20,485 nucleotides of DNA. It comes from a virus. Of the stretch, positions 13,481 through 20,485 are shown piece after piece. The translations under genes and the position numbers were made by a program. The stretch spans positions 1-20,485 of the IMG/VR virus record IMGVR_UViG_3300028392_000344. One strand, given 5' to 3'. Numbering within the stretch: the first letter of the stretch is position 1; every line of letters begins with the position of its first letter. Below the pieces are notes generated by a model. It worked only from the letters and a program-made list of their open reading frames with translations, did not search any database and was not told where the DNA came from.

Positions 13481-13508
13481 CCAAAAGAAATGTTGTATTT
13501 TTACAACA
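13481..13508 (-). terminator. Rho-independent terminator after the methyltransferase gene
   Basis: The minus-strand perfect 7-bp stem TGTTGTA/TACAACA with an AAAA loop (arms 13508-13502 and 13497-13491) is followed by TTTCTTTT. It begins 4 bases after the methyltransferase stop and ends against the next promoter. Confidence 0.75.
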
Positions 13509-13511
13509 ATT

Positions 13512-14261
13512 TTAGCGGTGTATAAAGTTTAAGCTCTTGTCCAGCCAGGGTAAAACCAAGTCTTTTTGATGTAAGAATCCTCTAGCCATAACGGATTTAT
13601 CGGCGGATTCGGGTAATAATTTAGCGTCAACTAAGTCATACCAACGGGTAGTTTTAGGGTCGCGGGCTTCTTGATCGCTATTATATACTATAGCATACAG
13701 CCAATTGTCATTCAAATTCTTTTTAAAGAATCCTGCTTTACAATCCCACCCGGCCACGGCCAGCATATGGATAAGACTTACCATAGTATGATGATAATAG
13801 CATCCGTCTTGCTGAGTAAAATCTAAATCTTTTTGATAAATGTTGGTGGTTTGTGGAACTATTAGTACTAACATTCCTCCAGGCGCAGCAATTTTTCGCC
13901 AGTTAATAAGAGTTTGAATCGGATTTAATGCGTACTGAAACGCATCGTGACACCATAGTATGTCAAAACCTTTATCAAAAGAATGTAAGGCTCCTTCAAA
14001 ATCAGCTTGTTGATAAGTCATGTTTATATGTTTAGATGCTAAAGGCAAGTTTTCTAAAATGTCAATACCTTGACATTTAATATTTAAAGGTGCTGCTTGT
14101 TCATCATTGGTAGTGCGTGATGCCCACCATTCTAAATCTTGACTAGAGCCACATCCTAAATCGGCCACAGTACCTATAGACAACATAAAATCGTCGTATT
14201 TGTATAATTGATTTAATGTTTCTAAACTATGCTTGTGTGATTCTTCTATATTTCTAAACAT
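13512..14261 (-). CDS. Class I SAM-dependent methyltransferase
   Basis: This 249-residue protein has a Rossmann-type methyltransferase core. Motif I is VADLGCGSSQD (32-42), the acidic end of strand 2 lies in CQGIDIL (64-69), QADFEG is near 85-90, FDILWCHDAFQY is at 99-110 (motif IV region), and APGGMLVLIVPQ is at 126-137. No DNA-methyltransferase DPPY/NPPY motif is present, so the substrate is more likely a small molecule, protein or sugar; this is inference. The start shares a base with the uvsY stop (TAATG). It is the last gene of the uvsX-uvsY run and is followed by a terminator. Confidence 0.82.
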   Translation of the reverse strand: MFRNIEESHKHSLETLNQLYKYDDFMLSIGTVADLGCGSSQDLEWWASRTTNDEQAAPLNIKCQGIDILENLPLASKHINMTYQQADFEGALHSFDKGFDILWCHDAFQYALNPIQTLINWRKIAAPGGMLVLIVPQTTNIYQKDLDFTQQDGCYYHHTMVSLIHMLAVAGWDCKAGFFKKNLNDNWLYAIVYNSDQEARDPKTTRWYDLVDAKLLPESADKSVMARGFLHQKDLVLPWLDKSLNFIHR

Positions 14262-14713
14262 TATGCTTGAATATCTTCCATTCCAGCAGCTCTTAACCTA
14301 ACAATATGTCCTAACATAAAGTTTTTAGACTCCATGGCTTTCATAATTCCTAAATAACGATTGCGTAACAATGCTAATTCGTTGATTAGTGTTTCAAAAT
14401 CAATAACTTCTTCTTCGCCGTCTACATACTTTTCGGCATCGCGACTGGTTAACGCACGAGCATAACCTTCTAAATATTTTTGAAAGTATTTGCGACGAAT
14501 TTTGCGTAACTGTATATTCAGATAATTTAAAACAGCCTCAATTTCTTGAAGCTGATTAAATCTATGTTCAACAACGCCGGGTAAGGTAGTGATATTTTTT
14601 TCAATAAGACCACCTATCCGACATTCCTGTTTAGCTGAATCAAGTTCAGATTCGTAGTGCGCAATAAAATCAGGTATTACGCTTAGATCCGAAGTTACAC
14701 GACTATACCACAT
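14261..14713 (-). CDS. uvsY: Recombination mediator UvsY
   Basis: This 150-residue helical protein (T4 UvsY is 137) loads UvsX recombinase on gp32-coated single-stranded DNA. The match rests on overall layout and the C-terminal half: IRRKYFQKYLEGYARALTSR (72-91) with RDAEKYVDGEE. This is followed by LLRNRYLGIMKAMESKNF and a final HIVRLRAAG, which parallels the end of T4 UvsY (SRGFAIKHIQDMRA). The sequence resembles cyanophage UvsY more than T4's. Its position just after uvsX and a small acidic gene supports the call. The start shares a base with the previous stop (TAATG). Confidence 0.75.
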   Translation of the reverse strand: MWYSRVTSDLSVIPDFIAHYESELDSAKQECRIGGLIEKNITTLPGVVEHRFNQLQEIEAVLNYLNIQLRKIRRKYFQKYLEGYARALTSRDAEKYVDGEEEVIDFETLINELALLRNRYLGIMKAMESKNFMLGHIVRLRAAGMEDIQA

Positions 14714-14973
14714 TAGTAGTTGTCGTCCTCTTCATCGTCATATTCGAAATCTTCTTCGTCTTCCTCTTCGTCATCTTCTGGATGATCTTTGAGATAGCTG
14801 GTAAGAGCTCGTTTGACTTCAGTTTCACTTTTAAATGTAGCTTTGATTTCGTCAGCATCTATATCATTGTCAATTAATACTGCTACCAATGTTTCTGCCG
14901 CTTCATCTTTATCTACTGAATTAACATACCGCTTGAGTTCGTTATAAATTTCTCTTGCTAAATCAACTGACAT
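14713..14973 (-). CDS. Small acidic protein between uvsX and uvsY
   Basis: This 86-residue protein has a helical body (MSVDLAREIYNELKRYV, DEAAETLVAVLIDNDIDADEIKATF) and an extremely acidic tail from about residue 65 (runs of Asp/Glu, ending DDNY). It starts 2 bases after the uvsX stop and its own stop overlaps the uvsY start. A small protein of this kind follows uvsX in cyanophages, as I recall. The acidic tail could mimic DNA or contact a basic surface of UvsX, UvsY or gp32, which is inference. Function not established. Confidence 0.75.
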   Translation of the reverse strand: MSVDLAREIYNELKRYVNSVDKDEAAETLVAVLIDNDIDADEIKATFKSETEVKRALTSYLKDHPEDDEEEDEEDFEYDDEEDDNY

Positions 14974-14975
14974 TT

Positions 14976-16043
14976 TTATTCCTCCGATTGTGTATCATCA
15001 GTACTTATTTCAATTGGCTCAGCTGGATGTTTTCCAAACTCTGAAATGATTGTGTCTAAACAACCTTCTTCATTACTTTCCCAAGCCTTGCGGAACTGTT
15101 TGATAATTTCGCCATCAAGTGTAACATACATCAAGCGATTGCCGTCTTTCTTGAGCAAACCTTTCTTTTCAGATAAGTCCACCATACCGGAGTATGGGCT
15201 CATACCTGTTGTATAAGGAATCTTAACTTGAACACCTTCAAAAGGTTTAGCATAGCGTGTTTTCATAATCTTACATCCAGCACGAATACCATTTACTTCT
15301 GTTACTTTGTTGCCATCTTCATCTTCTTTGAGCTTCATTTTCTTCATAGCAACAACAATACTTGAAGCATAGATAAATCCTTGACCACCAGAGATTTTGT
15401 CATCCGGATCAAACATATCTTGACTTGCGTATGTATGATTAGTACATACTAACCCTACATTAAAACTACCAAACATATTAACGCAGTTACGAACTAATGC
15501 GGTAAGTGCCTTAGGTTTACGGCCCATGTCACCTTTTAAATCGCCTGCTTCAAACTGATTCATGTCAGTTGGAGTAAGCAACATACCTAACGAGTCGATA
15601 ACAAATAACACTTTCATACGCTCGCCATCTGGTAATGCTTTGTAGTCTGCCATAAATGTTGAAATAGTTTTTGCCACGTCATCAATCATAGCCATGTTTA
15701 GCTTGAGAAGTTTATCGTCGGCTGTATTTACACCCAATGCGTGTAACCATTTCTCGTCAAGTGCGTTTTCTGAATCGATTAAAATAACAAAAATGCCTTG
15801 ATCTTGTGCGTTTTTAACAATATTACCAGAACAAATATATGATTTACCTGCTCCGGACTCGCCAGCAAATACTGTTACTTTGCCTAATGGGATACCTTTG
15901 TTAAAGTCGCCAGAAATAAGATAGTTTAGGGCAAAATTGCCTGTGCTGATCCAATCTGTTGGATCGTTAAATCCAATACTAAGCCCATCGATGGACTTGG
16001 TGATATCGCGTCTAAATTTTGATACGTCAAAAGCCTTGGCCAT
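14976..16043 (-). CDS. uvsX: UvsX recombinase (RecA/Rad51 family)
   Basis: This 355-residue strand-exchange protein (T4 UvsX is 391) forms filaments on single-stranded DNA for recombination-dependent replication and repair. Walker A is GESGAGKS at 61-68, the catalytic Glu lies in LIDSENALDE near 92, Walker B is VLFVIDS at 145-151, and CTNHTYASQ with the disordered DNA-binding loop (about 200-222) ends in SGGQGF. The start MAKAFDVSKF (16043) is preferred over an upstream in-frame ATG because a strong AAGGAG lies 6-7 bases before it. The C-terminus is acidic, as in RecA-type proteins. The gene has its own extended -10 promoter. Confidence 0.95.
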   Translation of the reverse strand: MAKAFDVSKFRRDITKSIDGLSIGFNDPTDWISTGNFALNYLISGDFNKGIPLGKVTVFAGESGAGKSYICSGNIVKNAQDQGIFVILIDSENALDEKWLHALGVNTADDKLLKLNMAMIDDVAKTISTFMADYKALPDGERMKVLFVIDSLGMLLTPTDMNQFEAGDLKGDMGRKPKALTALVRNCVNMFGSFNVGLVCTNHTYASQDMFDPDDKISGGQGFIYASSIVVAMKKMKLKEDEDGNKVTEVNGIRAGCKIMKTRYAKPFEGVQVKIPYTTGMSPYSGMVDLSEKKGLLKKDGNRLMYVTLDGEIIKQFRKAWESNEEGCLDTIISEFGKHPAEPIEISTDDTQSEE

Positions 16044-16070
16044 ATTGACTCCTTTGTGTTGATAATAGAT

Positions 16071-16079
16071 ATTATAGCA
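16071..16079 (-). promoter_or_regulatory. Extended -10 promoter (TGCTATAAT) of uvsX
   Basis: TGCTATAAT on the minus strand is identical to the uvsW element. The -35 position is poor (AGCACA at 17 bases). +1 is near 16065, giving a leader of about 21 bases that contains the AAGGAG. The -10 overlaps the 3' arm of the hairpin 16074-16101. Confidence 0.7.
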
Positions 16080-16101
16080 CAAGAGTTGCCCCTTGTGCTA
16101 T
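16074..16101 (-). terminator. Hairpin between gene 32 and uvsX
   Basis: A 10-bp perfect inverted repeat (ATAGCACAAG/CTTGTGCTAT) with an 8-base loop lies 16 bases after the gp32 stop. The T-run on the minus strand is poor (ATAATATCT), so it may be a partial terminator, an RNA 3'-end stabiliser or an operator over the uvsX promoter, whose -10 it contains. Confidence 0.55.
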
Positions 16102-16117
16102 TATTTTGGCTTAGTGA

Positions 16118-17095
16118 TTACGCTTTTTGACGAGCACGGATCATTGCTAAAATGTCTTGAGCTTTGTCAGATGCTGGAGCAGCTTGTACCGGAGCACTTG
16201 CTACTGGAACATCATCTTCTTCATCAAAGCTGGACACTGGAGCAGGAGCCGCTTTGGCCGCTGGAGCATCTTCTTCTACAGTTGCTGCTGGAGCAACACT
16301 ACCTGCGGGTGCTGATACACCTGCTGGGCGGAAGTATTGACCCCAACGCTCTGCGTCATAGCTCTGTCCGTCTACTGAAGCTTCAAACATTTCTTTGATA
16401 ACTTTCAGTTCAACTTCGCCTGGACGCTTAGGTAAGAATGTCGATAAGTCAGACAAGCTATACTGCTCAATTGCTGCTTGTTCAGCCTCAGACAATGCTG
16501 ATTCTTTACGAGCCCACTTGGAACCTGAATAGTCAGCAAAGCCACCTTTGGAGCCTTTAGTAATACGGAAGTCTAAGCCACGCAAATAGTCTGTTGGCAA
16601 TTCTTCCAATTCTGGATCCATCAACGCACCTTTAACTAACGTAAAGATTTGTGGGCCGATAATAAAACGGCGGATTGGATTCTCTGGAACTTTGTCGTCT
16701 GTCAATGCGTTTTCGCGAACAAAGCCTTGGAAAATATAGTCACGTTTTTTCCAATACTTGCGACCCATTTCTTCTAAGGATTTGTCTTTGAACCAAGTGC
16801 GTACTTCCGTAAGGATTGGGCAAGTGTCGCCCCACATCTCTACGCAAGGTACACGAACTTGTACTTGTTTGGATTCTAATTCGCCTTTGATACCATTGAA
16901 TGGTAAACGAATCATTGCTCGTTCTTGCCAGAAGAATGTATTCTTTGTATTGCCATCTGGGAGGAAGCGAAGTGTTGAAGATGTACCTTCTGCAATATTC
17001 CATAATGGATAAATTGCGGAGTCACCTTGTGATTGATTACCTTGTTTGCCTTCTTGTGCCGATAAACGAGCACGGATTTCTGAGAGTGATGCCAT
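16118..17095 (-). CDS. gp32: Single-stranded DNA binding protein gp32
   Basis: This 325-residue protein (T4 gp32 is 301) coats single-stranded DNA and interacts with polymerase, UvsX and UvsY. The basic N-terminus MASLSEIRARL fits the cooperativity region. The core contains TLRFLPDG, the zinc-site-like PCVEMWGDTCPI (two Cys 9 apart), then EEMGRKYWKKRDYIFQGFV, typical of phage gp32, and IFTLVKGALMDPE. The C-terminal 90 residues are Ala/Pro-rich with an acidic patch (SSFDEEDD) and a final basic helix (DILAMIRARQK). T4 gp32 holds zinc with one His and three Cys; here only two of these Cys are obvious, so the site may differ. The ribosome site is GAAAGG, about 9 bases upstream. Confidence 0.9.
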   Translation of the reverse strand: MASLSEIRARLSAQEGKQGNQSQGDSAIYPLWNIAEGTSSTLRFLPDGNTKNTFFWQERAMIRLPFNGIKGELESKQVQVRVPCVEMWGDTCPILTEVRTWFKDKSLEEMGRKYWKKRDYIFQGFVRENALTDDKVPENPIRRFIIGPQIFTLVKGALMDPELEELPTDYLRGLDFRITKGSKGGFADYSGSKWARKESALSEAEQAAIEQYSLSDLSTFLPKRPGEVELKVIKEMFEASVDGQSYDAERWGQYFRPAGVSAPAGSVAPAATVEEDAPAAKAAPAPVSSFDEEDDVPVASAPVQAAPASDKAQDILAMIRARQKA

Positions 17096-17173
17096 TTTAA
17101 GTTGCCTTTCTAAGTTGTATAAAATGTGTTGCCTATCTATATTACTAGATTAAATTACGTTGCTTGCCTAGTT

Positions 17174-17202
17174 ATTATACACATCTAGGTCTGTGTTTAC
17201 AA
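17174..17202 (-). promoter_or_regulatory. Sigma70-type promoter of gene 32
   Basis: On the minus strand: TTGTAA (17202-17197), a 17-base spacer, TATAAT (17179-17174). +1 is near 17167, leaving an untranslated leader of about 70 bases, long for this genome. T4 gp32 represses its own translation through its leader, so this leader may hold a similar site, which is inference. Confidence 0.8.
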
Positions 17203-17204
17203 GT

Positions 17205-17226
17205 AAAACGACTAACTAGGTTAGCC
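17205..17226 (-). terminator. Weak terminator after the large acidic protein gene
   Basis: The minus-strand stem GGCTAAC/GTTAGTC (7 bp with one G-U pair, 3-base loop) is followed by GTTTT. It lies 20 bases after the stop of the large gene and ends 2 bases before the gene 32 -35 box. Confidence 0.5.
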
Positions 17227-17243
17227 ATTTCTTTTTGTATGTT

Positions 17244-17251
17244 TATTTATC
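17244..17251 (-). promoter_or_regulatory. Late-type box GATAAATA overlapping the stop of the large gene
   Basis: GATAAATA on the minus strand, one mismatch from TATAAATA, could give late transcription of gene 32. It overlaps the stop codon and lies about 150 bases from the gp32 start. Chance in AT-rich sequence is quite possible. Confidence 0.25.
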
Positions 17252-20200
17252 TAAGAAAGATAGAACTGATAGATTTCATAGCAGTTAAATTGGAATCTGC
17301 TGGATTTTCTACCGGTGTATCGTTTTCTCTAATGCCTGCTAAGAATTTGATACGGGCCATCATATCTTCATCAGCACCTTCCACTGGTTCCATTTTACCG
17401 GAATGCCCATACTGTCCTGTTAGTGCTGTTGTTTCTTCTAACCAATTGCCGCCGCCTACTGTTTCATCGGTAAGTTCATCACCGATAGCACCGCCAATAA
17501 CGCCACCAACTGGGCCGCCTAATGCGCCGCCGGCTACTGTGCCAGCAATACGACCGTCCAATCCTTCGTCAACACCATAATCTTTTTGCAAATCATCATA
17601 GATTATTTGTAACATTTTTTCAATATCATCTTTTGGATGATAACCTTGGTCGATCGTAAGTTGCTCAACTTTATCGTGTATTTGGTTTGAAACAAATTTT
17701 TCGATATTTGTTTTTGGATTAGCGTAAATGTCATAAATGTCAACATTATCGCGAGCAATATCTTGTAATAGAATATCTACTTCACTCATGCCGCTTTCTT
17801 CCAAACGGTTAAGAGCTTTACGAATACCACTGCTGCGTTGATCATCTTTGCGATGATTTTCTTTATCAAATTTTGGCATACGGTCATTCATTGATTTGCC
17901 CATATCTACACCTTGGTCAAAATTGCGCATAGCACGGTCCGAAACTGCGTGGGCAACATAGCTTTTTAATGTATCTGGGCTTAGTTCTTTTAATTCTTCT
18001 GCTTTACGACGTGCTACATCACTCATATGAGTAACTTCACCACGTGGATCTACTGGCTTGCCTTTGCGTGTAGGAATCTTTTCCCAGTCACCTTCGTGAC
18101 TCCATGCTACAGGTTTACCATCTGGTCCTAATTTAACTGAATCACTTGCTTCTTGTGTTAAACGGTCAACTGCTTTGTGTATGCCTTTGCTGCGCATAAA
18201 TGACTTATGGTCATCTGCTTCGCCATCATCTTCGTCGCCTGTTGCCAATTTATGTGCAGCACGGCTTGCTAAGTTGCTGGCAGAATTTTCTTCTCCAGAG
18301 CTACTTGCTTTTTTGATATAGTCTTTTAATGTATCAATACTTAGTTCGTTAACTGGTTTCTTTTGCATCATTTCAGCATCAACTACACCTTGTGCGTCAC
18401 TGCGTGATAACCCTTTTTTCTCTAATTCAGTTACACGACGTTCGTATTCTTTCCATTCTGGGTTTAATTTGTTTACTTGCTGTTCGGCAAATGCTTCTGG
18501 TGGATTTTCTTTAAGCATACGCTCAACTTGATTAATCCATCCACTAACATCGCTTGAACCAATTTCTTCTACATCACCAACATAGTCAGCTACATTATCA
18601 ATAGCGGCAGTAACTAATTGTGGACCGTATTGTTTTAATAAGTCTGTGCGTTGCATCATAATACGACGTGTAATAGCATTAGCTACTGGATTATCTTCAT
18701 CTTCTTTTAGCTCGTCCTTGTGCTTACCGATCTCACTTGGATCCGACGAGTCAATAACTTTGCCTGTTGTAGGATCAGTTTTACGATAACCACCGCCCAT
18801 TTTTACTTTAATAGGCTTCCTGGCTACCATCTTTTTAGTAAAAGGATCGTAAACTTGACTGGCTTCGTTTAAATCTTCTGGATTAAAAACAATAATATCA
18901 TTGTCATTCCAGTCCATCATATATTCGCCAGTTGGAACTAACTGAACAGCTTCTGATCCGTCTTCAATTTCACTAATGCCATAGCCAAATTTAGCAAGGG
19001 CTTCTTCGGCAGCTTCTTGTGCGTCATAATCTTCTTCAGCTTCGCACCATTGTTTAGCCAACTTGCGTAAATGTTCTTCGTCTCTGCCAGCTCTCCCTGG
19101 AGCAAATTTTTCTAAGTGACCTTGGTCCTGACTTCCTACTGGATTAGCGGCATGGATAGCTTTAATCTCTGCGTCAAGTCTTGCGGCTTTTTCTGTGTTA
19201 CCCATGCGACGTGCTAAGTCACGCAATCTTTCTAAGCGGTCAAGTTTGTCTTGATCTTTAAACATTACATCACCGGCACTTTCTTGAACTGGCTCTTGTG
19301 CGTCTGGAGCAGGGTTTTTTAATTGTCCAATTACTTGTGCTACAGAACTATTACTTTTTAAATCTTCCAAGCGATTAAGGATGACTTCGCGAGCATCTGC
19401 GTTGGCATCTTGTTCGGCTAATTCTTCTAAACGGTCAAACAATTCGTCATCACCTAACAAGTCATATAGTAGTTCCGTTGCGTTAGTAGCATCAGCTCCT
19501 ACTGGTAATTCTTGACTAAGCAAGCTAACTAATTGAGCTTGTTTTTCTTTGGTATCCGGAACAGCCCAGGTGCCTTCAGTGATAAGGTTAGCCCAATCTT
19601 CAAATATGTTAGCTTCTTTCATTTCGTTTTCCTTTTGTAATCTTGCCAATAAAGGCAATGCTTGTTCAATGCGTGAGTCAATATTTTGTTCGATAAACAT
19701 ATGACGCAAGTCTTCAATAATAACATCTTCGTCTGTAAGAGCAGCCGGATCCCATGACTCAAAATACTTGGAATAGCCGCGAGTTGTGCTTAAACTTTTT
19801 AAGTTGTTTTGTAATGTTTCATAATAGTGTGTTGCTTGTTCTACTAAGTGTTGTGTCTCACCTTCAAAGATTTTTCCTTGGTTAGCACGACGGAACCGAC
19901 TTAGCAAATTCATTTCATTTACGATAGTAACAATGTGATTACCACGAATATCGTAAGGTTTGCCGCCTTGGCGAACGTGTTCTAACATAGCACGGCCTGC
20001 GGATAATTTTGTAAACGGCAGTCTAAATCTTTCTCCATCTGCTGTTTCAATGAACAATGATTGTATGTTGCGATAACGAGCTTCGCCTTCGCCAATATTG
20101 CGTTTATGCTTGATCATCAGTCTGGCTTGAGTCGCATCTGCGTTATAAGATACATCTTTTTTTCCTTGCCAAGATTCAAACAATCCTTCACTAATTGCCG

Positions 20201-20485
20201 CTTGACCTTGCATACTATATTTTAATTTGTTTAAGTCTTGTAAATTAAATGTGCCCGGAACATTGCGTTTTGCAAACTGCCGTAACTGGAATAGAAACCC
20301 GTCGAACCAGCCTTTTTTGTCTTCTGGCTCCATACTTTTACCAACATTGTCGCCAAAGAAAACATCCATGTCTACACCGTTAAACATAATAACAACGGTG
20401 CCATAGTCCTTGCCGGATTCGCCTTTGTAGTCAAAGGAAAACATTGTAGCTTGTTCTGGACTAGCAGCTGGTTTGCCCTGGGCAT
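17247..20485 (-). CDS. Large acidic repeat protein, probably virion-associated, 5' end beyond window
   Basis: At least 1078 residues are present. The frame stays open from the ATG at 20444 through the right edge (reading AQGKPAASPEQAT before it), so the true start lies outside. Features in order: a folded N-terminal part (MFSFDYKGESGKDYG onward), NEMNLLSRFRRANQG, then FEDWANLITEGTWAVPD and ELPVGADATNATELLYDLL (around 19580-19440), a pattern I recall in aquatic T4-like phages. Two related acidic segments of about 70 residues follow (near 18160-18365 and 17795-18000), each beginning ELS.DTLK.Y and ending GI.KA..RL. A glycine zipper (GTVAGGALGGPVGGVIGGAI, near 17480-17555) lies close to the C-terminus and may insert in or cross a membrane. 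No enzyme motif is seen. A virion role, perhaps ejected or internal, is inference. Confidence 0.75.
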   Translation of the reverse strand, partial: AQGKPAASPEQATMFSFDYKGESGKDYGTVVIMFNGVDMDVFFGDNVGKSMEPEDKKGWFDGFLFQLRQFAKRNVPGTFNLQDLNKLKYSMQGQAAISEGLFESWQGKKDVSYNADATQARLMIKHKRNIGEGEARYRNIQSLFIETADGERFRLPFTKLSAGRAMLEHVRQGGKPYDIRGNHIVTIVNEMNLLSRFRRANQGKIFEGETQHLVEQATHYYETLQNNLKSLSTTRGYSKYFESWDPAALTDEDVIIEDLRHMFIEQNIDSRIEQALPLLARLQKENEMKEANIFEDWANLITEGTWAVPDTKEKQAQLVSLLSQELPVGADATNATELLYDLLGDDELFDRLEELAEQDANADAREVILNRLEDLKSNSSVAQVIGQLKNPAPDAQEPVQESAGDVMFKDQDKLDRLERLRDLARRMGNTEKAARLDAEIKAIHAANPVGSQDQGHLEKFAPGRAGRDEEHLRKLAKQWCEAEEDYDAQEAAEEALAKFGYGISEIEDGSEAVQLVPTGEYMMDWNDNDIIVFNPEDLNEASQVYDPFTKKMVARKPIKVKMGGGYRKTDPTTGKVIDSSDPSEIGKHKDELKEDEDNPVANAITRRIMMQRTDLLKQYGPQLVTAAIDNVADYVGDVEEIGSSDVSGWINQVERMLKENPPEAFAEQQVNKLNPEWKEYERRVTELEKKGLSRSDAQGVVDAEMMQKKPVNELSIDTLKDYIKKASSSGEENSASNLASRAAHKLATGDEDDGEADDHKSFMRSKGIHKAVDRLTQEASDSVKLGPDGKPVAWSHEGDWEKIPTRKGKPVDPRGEVTHMSDVARRKAEELKELSPDTLKSYVAHAVSDRAMRNFDQGVDMGKSMNDRMPKFDKENHRKDDQRSSGIRKALNRLEESGMSEVDILLQDIARDNVDIYDIYANPKTNIEKFVSNQIHDKVEQLTIDQGYHPKDDIEKMLQIIYDDLQKDYGVDEGLDGRIAGTVAGGALGGPVGGVIGGAIGDELTDETVGGGNWLEETTALTGQYGHSGKMEPVEGADEDMMARIKFLAGIRENDTPVENPADSNLTAMKSISSIFLR

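Noticed and set aside
16093-17100. Open plus-strand frames opposite gene 32
   Set aside because: They are low-complexity mirror frames of the Ala/Pro-rich gp32 coding region and lack ribosome sites and protein-like composition.
1-20485. CRISPR arrays, insertion sequences or long direct repeats
   Set aside because: No regularly spaced repeats, transposase or terminal inverted repeats were seen; mobile features are limited to the intein and the two endonuclease genes.

Overview
The window is a stretch of a T4-like myovirus genome (Caudoviricetes). The evidence is a nearly complete T4-type replication and recombination set: helicase gp41, primase gp61, UvsW, UvsX, UvsY and single-stranded DNA binding protein gp32. 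These are mixed with small conserved proteins that, from memory of such genomes, resemble those of cyanophages and other aquatic T4-like phages. The DNA is AT-rich and almost fully coding. All but one of the genes lie on the minus strand, so the map reads right to left. I cannot name the host. The many good sigma70-type promoters only indicate a bacterium with an ordinary housekeeping sigma factor.

Reading in the direction of transcription: (i) 20485-17247 is the 3' part of a very large acidic, probably virion-associated protein with internal repeats and a glycine zipper. (ii) A hairpin and a TTGTAA-17-TATAAT promoter precede gene 32. (iii) Another hairpin overlapping an extended -10 promoter precedes the overlapping run uvsX - small acidic protein - uvsY - methyltransferase. 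(iv) A terminator and a TTGACA-17-TATACT promoter precede a 55-residue gene; a second perfect-spacing promoter follows it and serves an AAA+ ATPase and a 71-residue gene. (v) After two terminator hairpins comes a fractured uvsW. Its DECH box is split by the two halves of a split intein, which lie on separate genes with a PD-(D/E)XK/NUMOD3 homing endonuclease gene between them. (vi) A six-gene run with overlapping stops and starts (9013-6173) ends with a 189-residue protein that looks like a minimal C-family (DnaE/PolC) polymerase core. (vii) A lone plus-strand gene meets this run tail to tail, and next to it sits a free-standing HNH endonuclease gene. (viii) A tail/baseplate-like structural gene is followed by primase and helicase, which overlap. 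(ix) At the left end are two poorly known genes and the start of a nucleotidyltransferase-like gene.

Promoters fall into two classes. Sigma70-type sites (early/middle) precede the replication genes. T4-late-like nATAAATA boxes precede the structural gene, the homing endonuclease gene and a few others. At primase, the 166-residue gene and uvsW the -10 box lies 5-8 bases from the start codon, predicting leaderless or nearly leaderless mRNAs. At four transcription-unit boundaries a hairpin sits directly before the next promoter.

The items most worth following up are the split-intein/homing-endonuclease fracture of uvsW, the miniature DnaE-like protein, and the leaderless promoter architecture. 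All calls are from reading the sequence; no database search was run.
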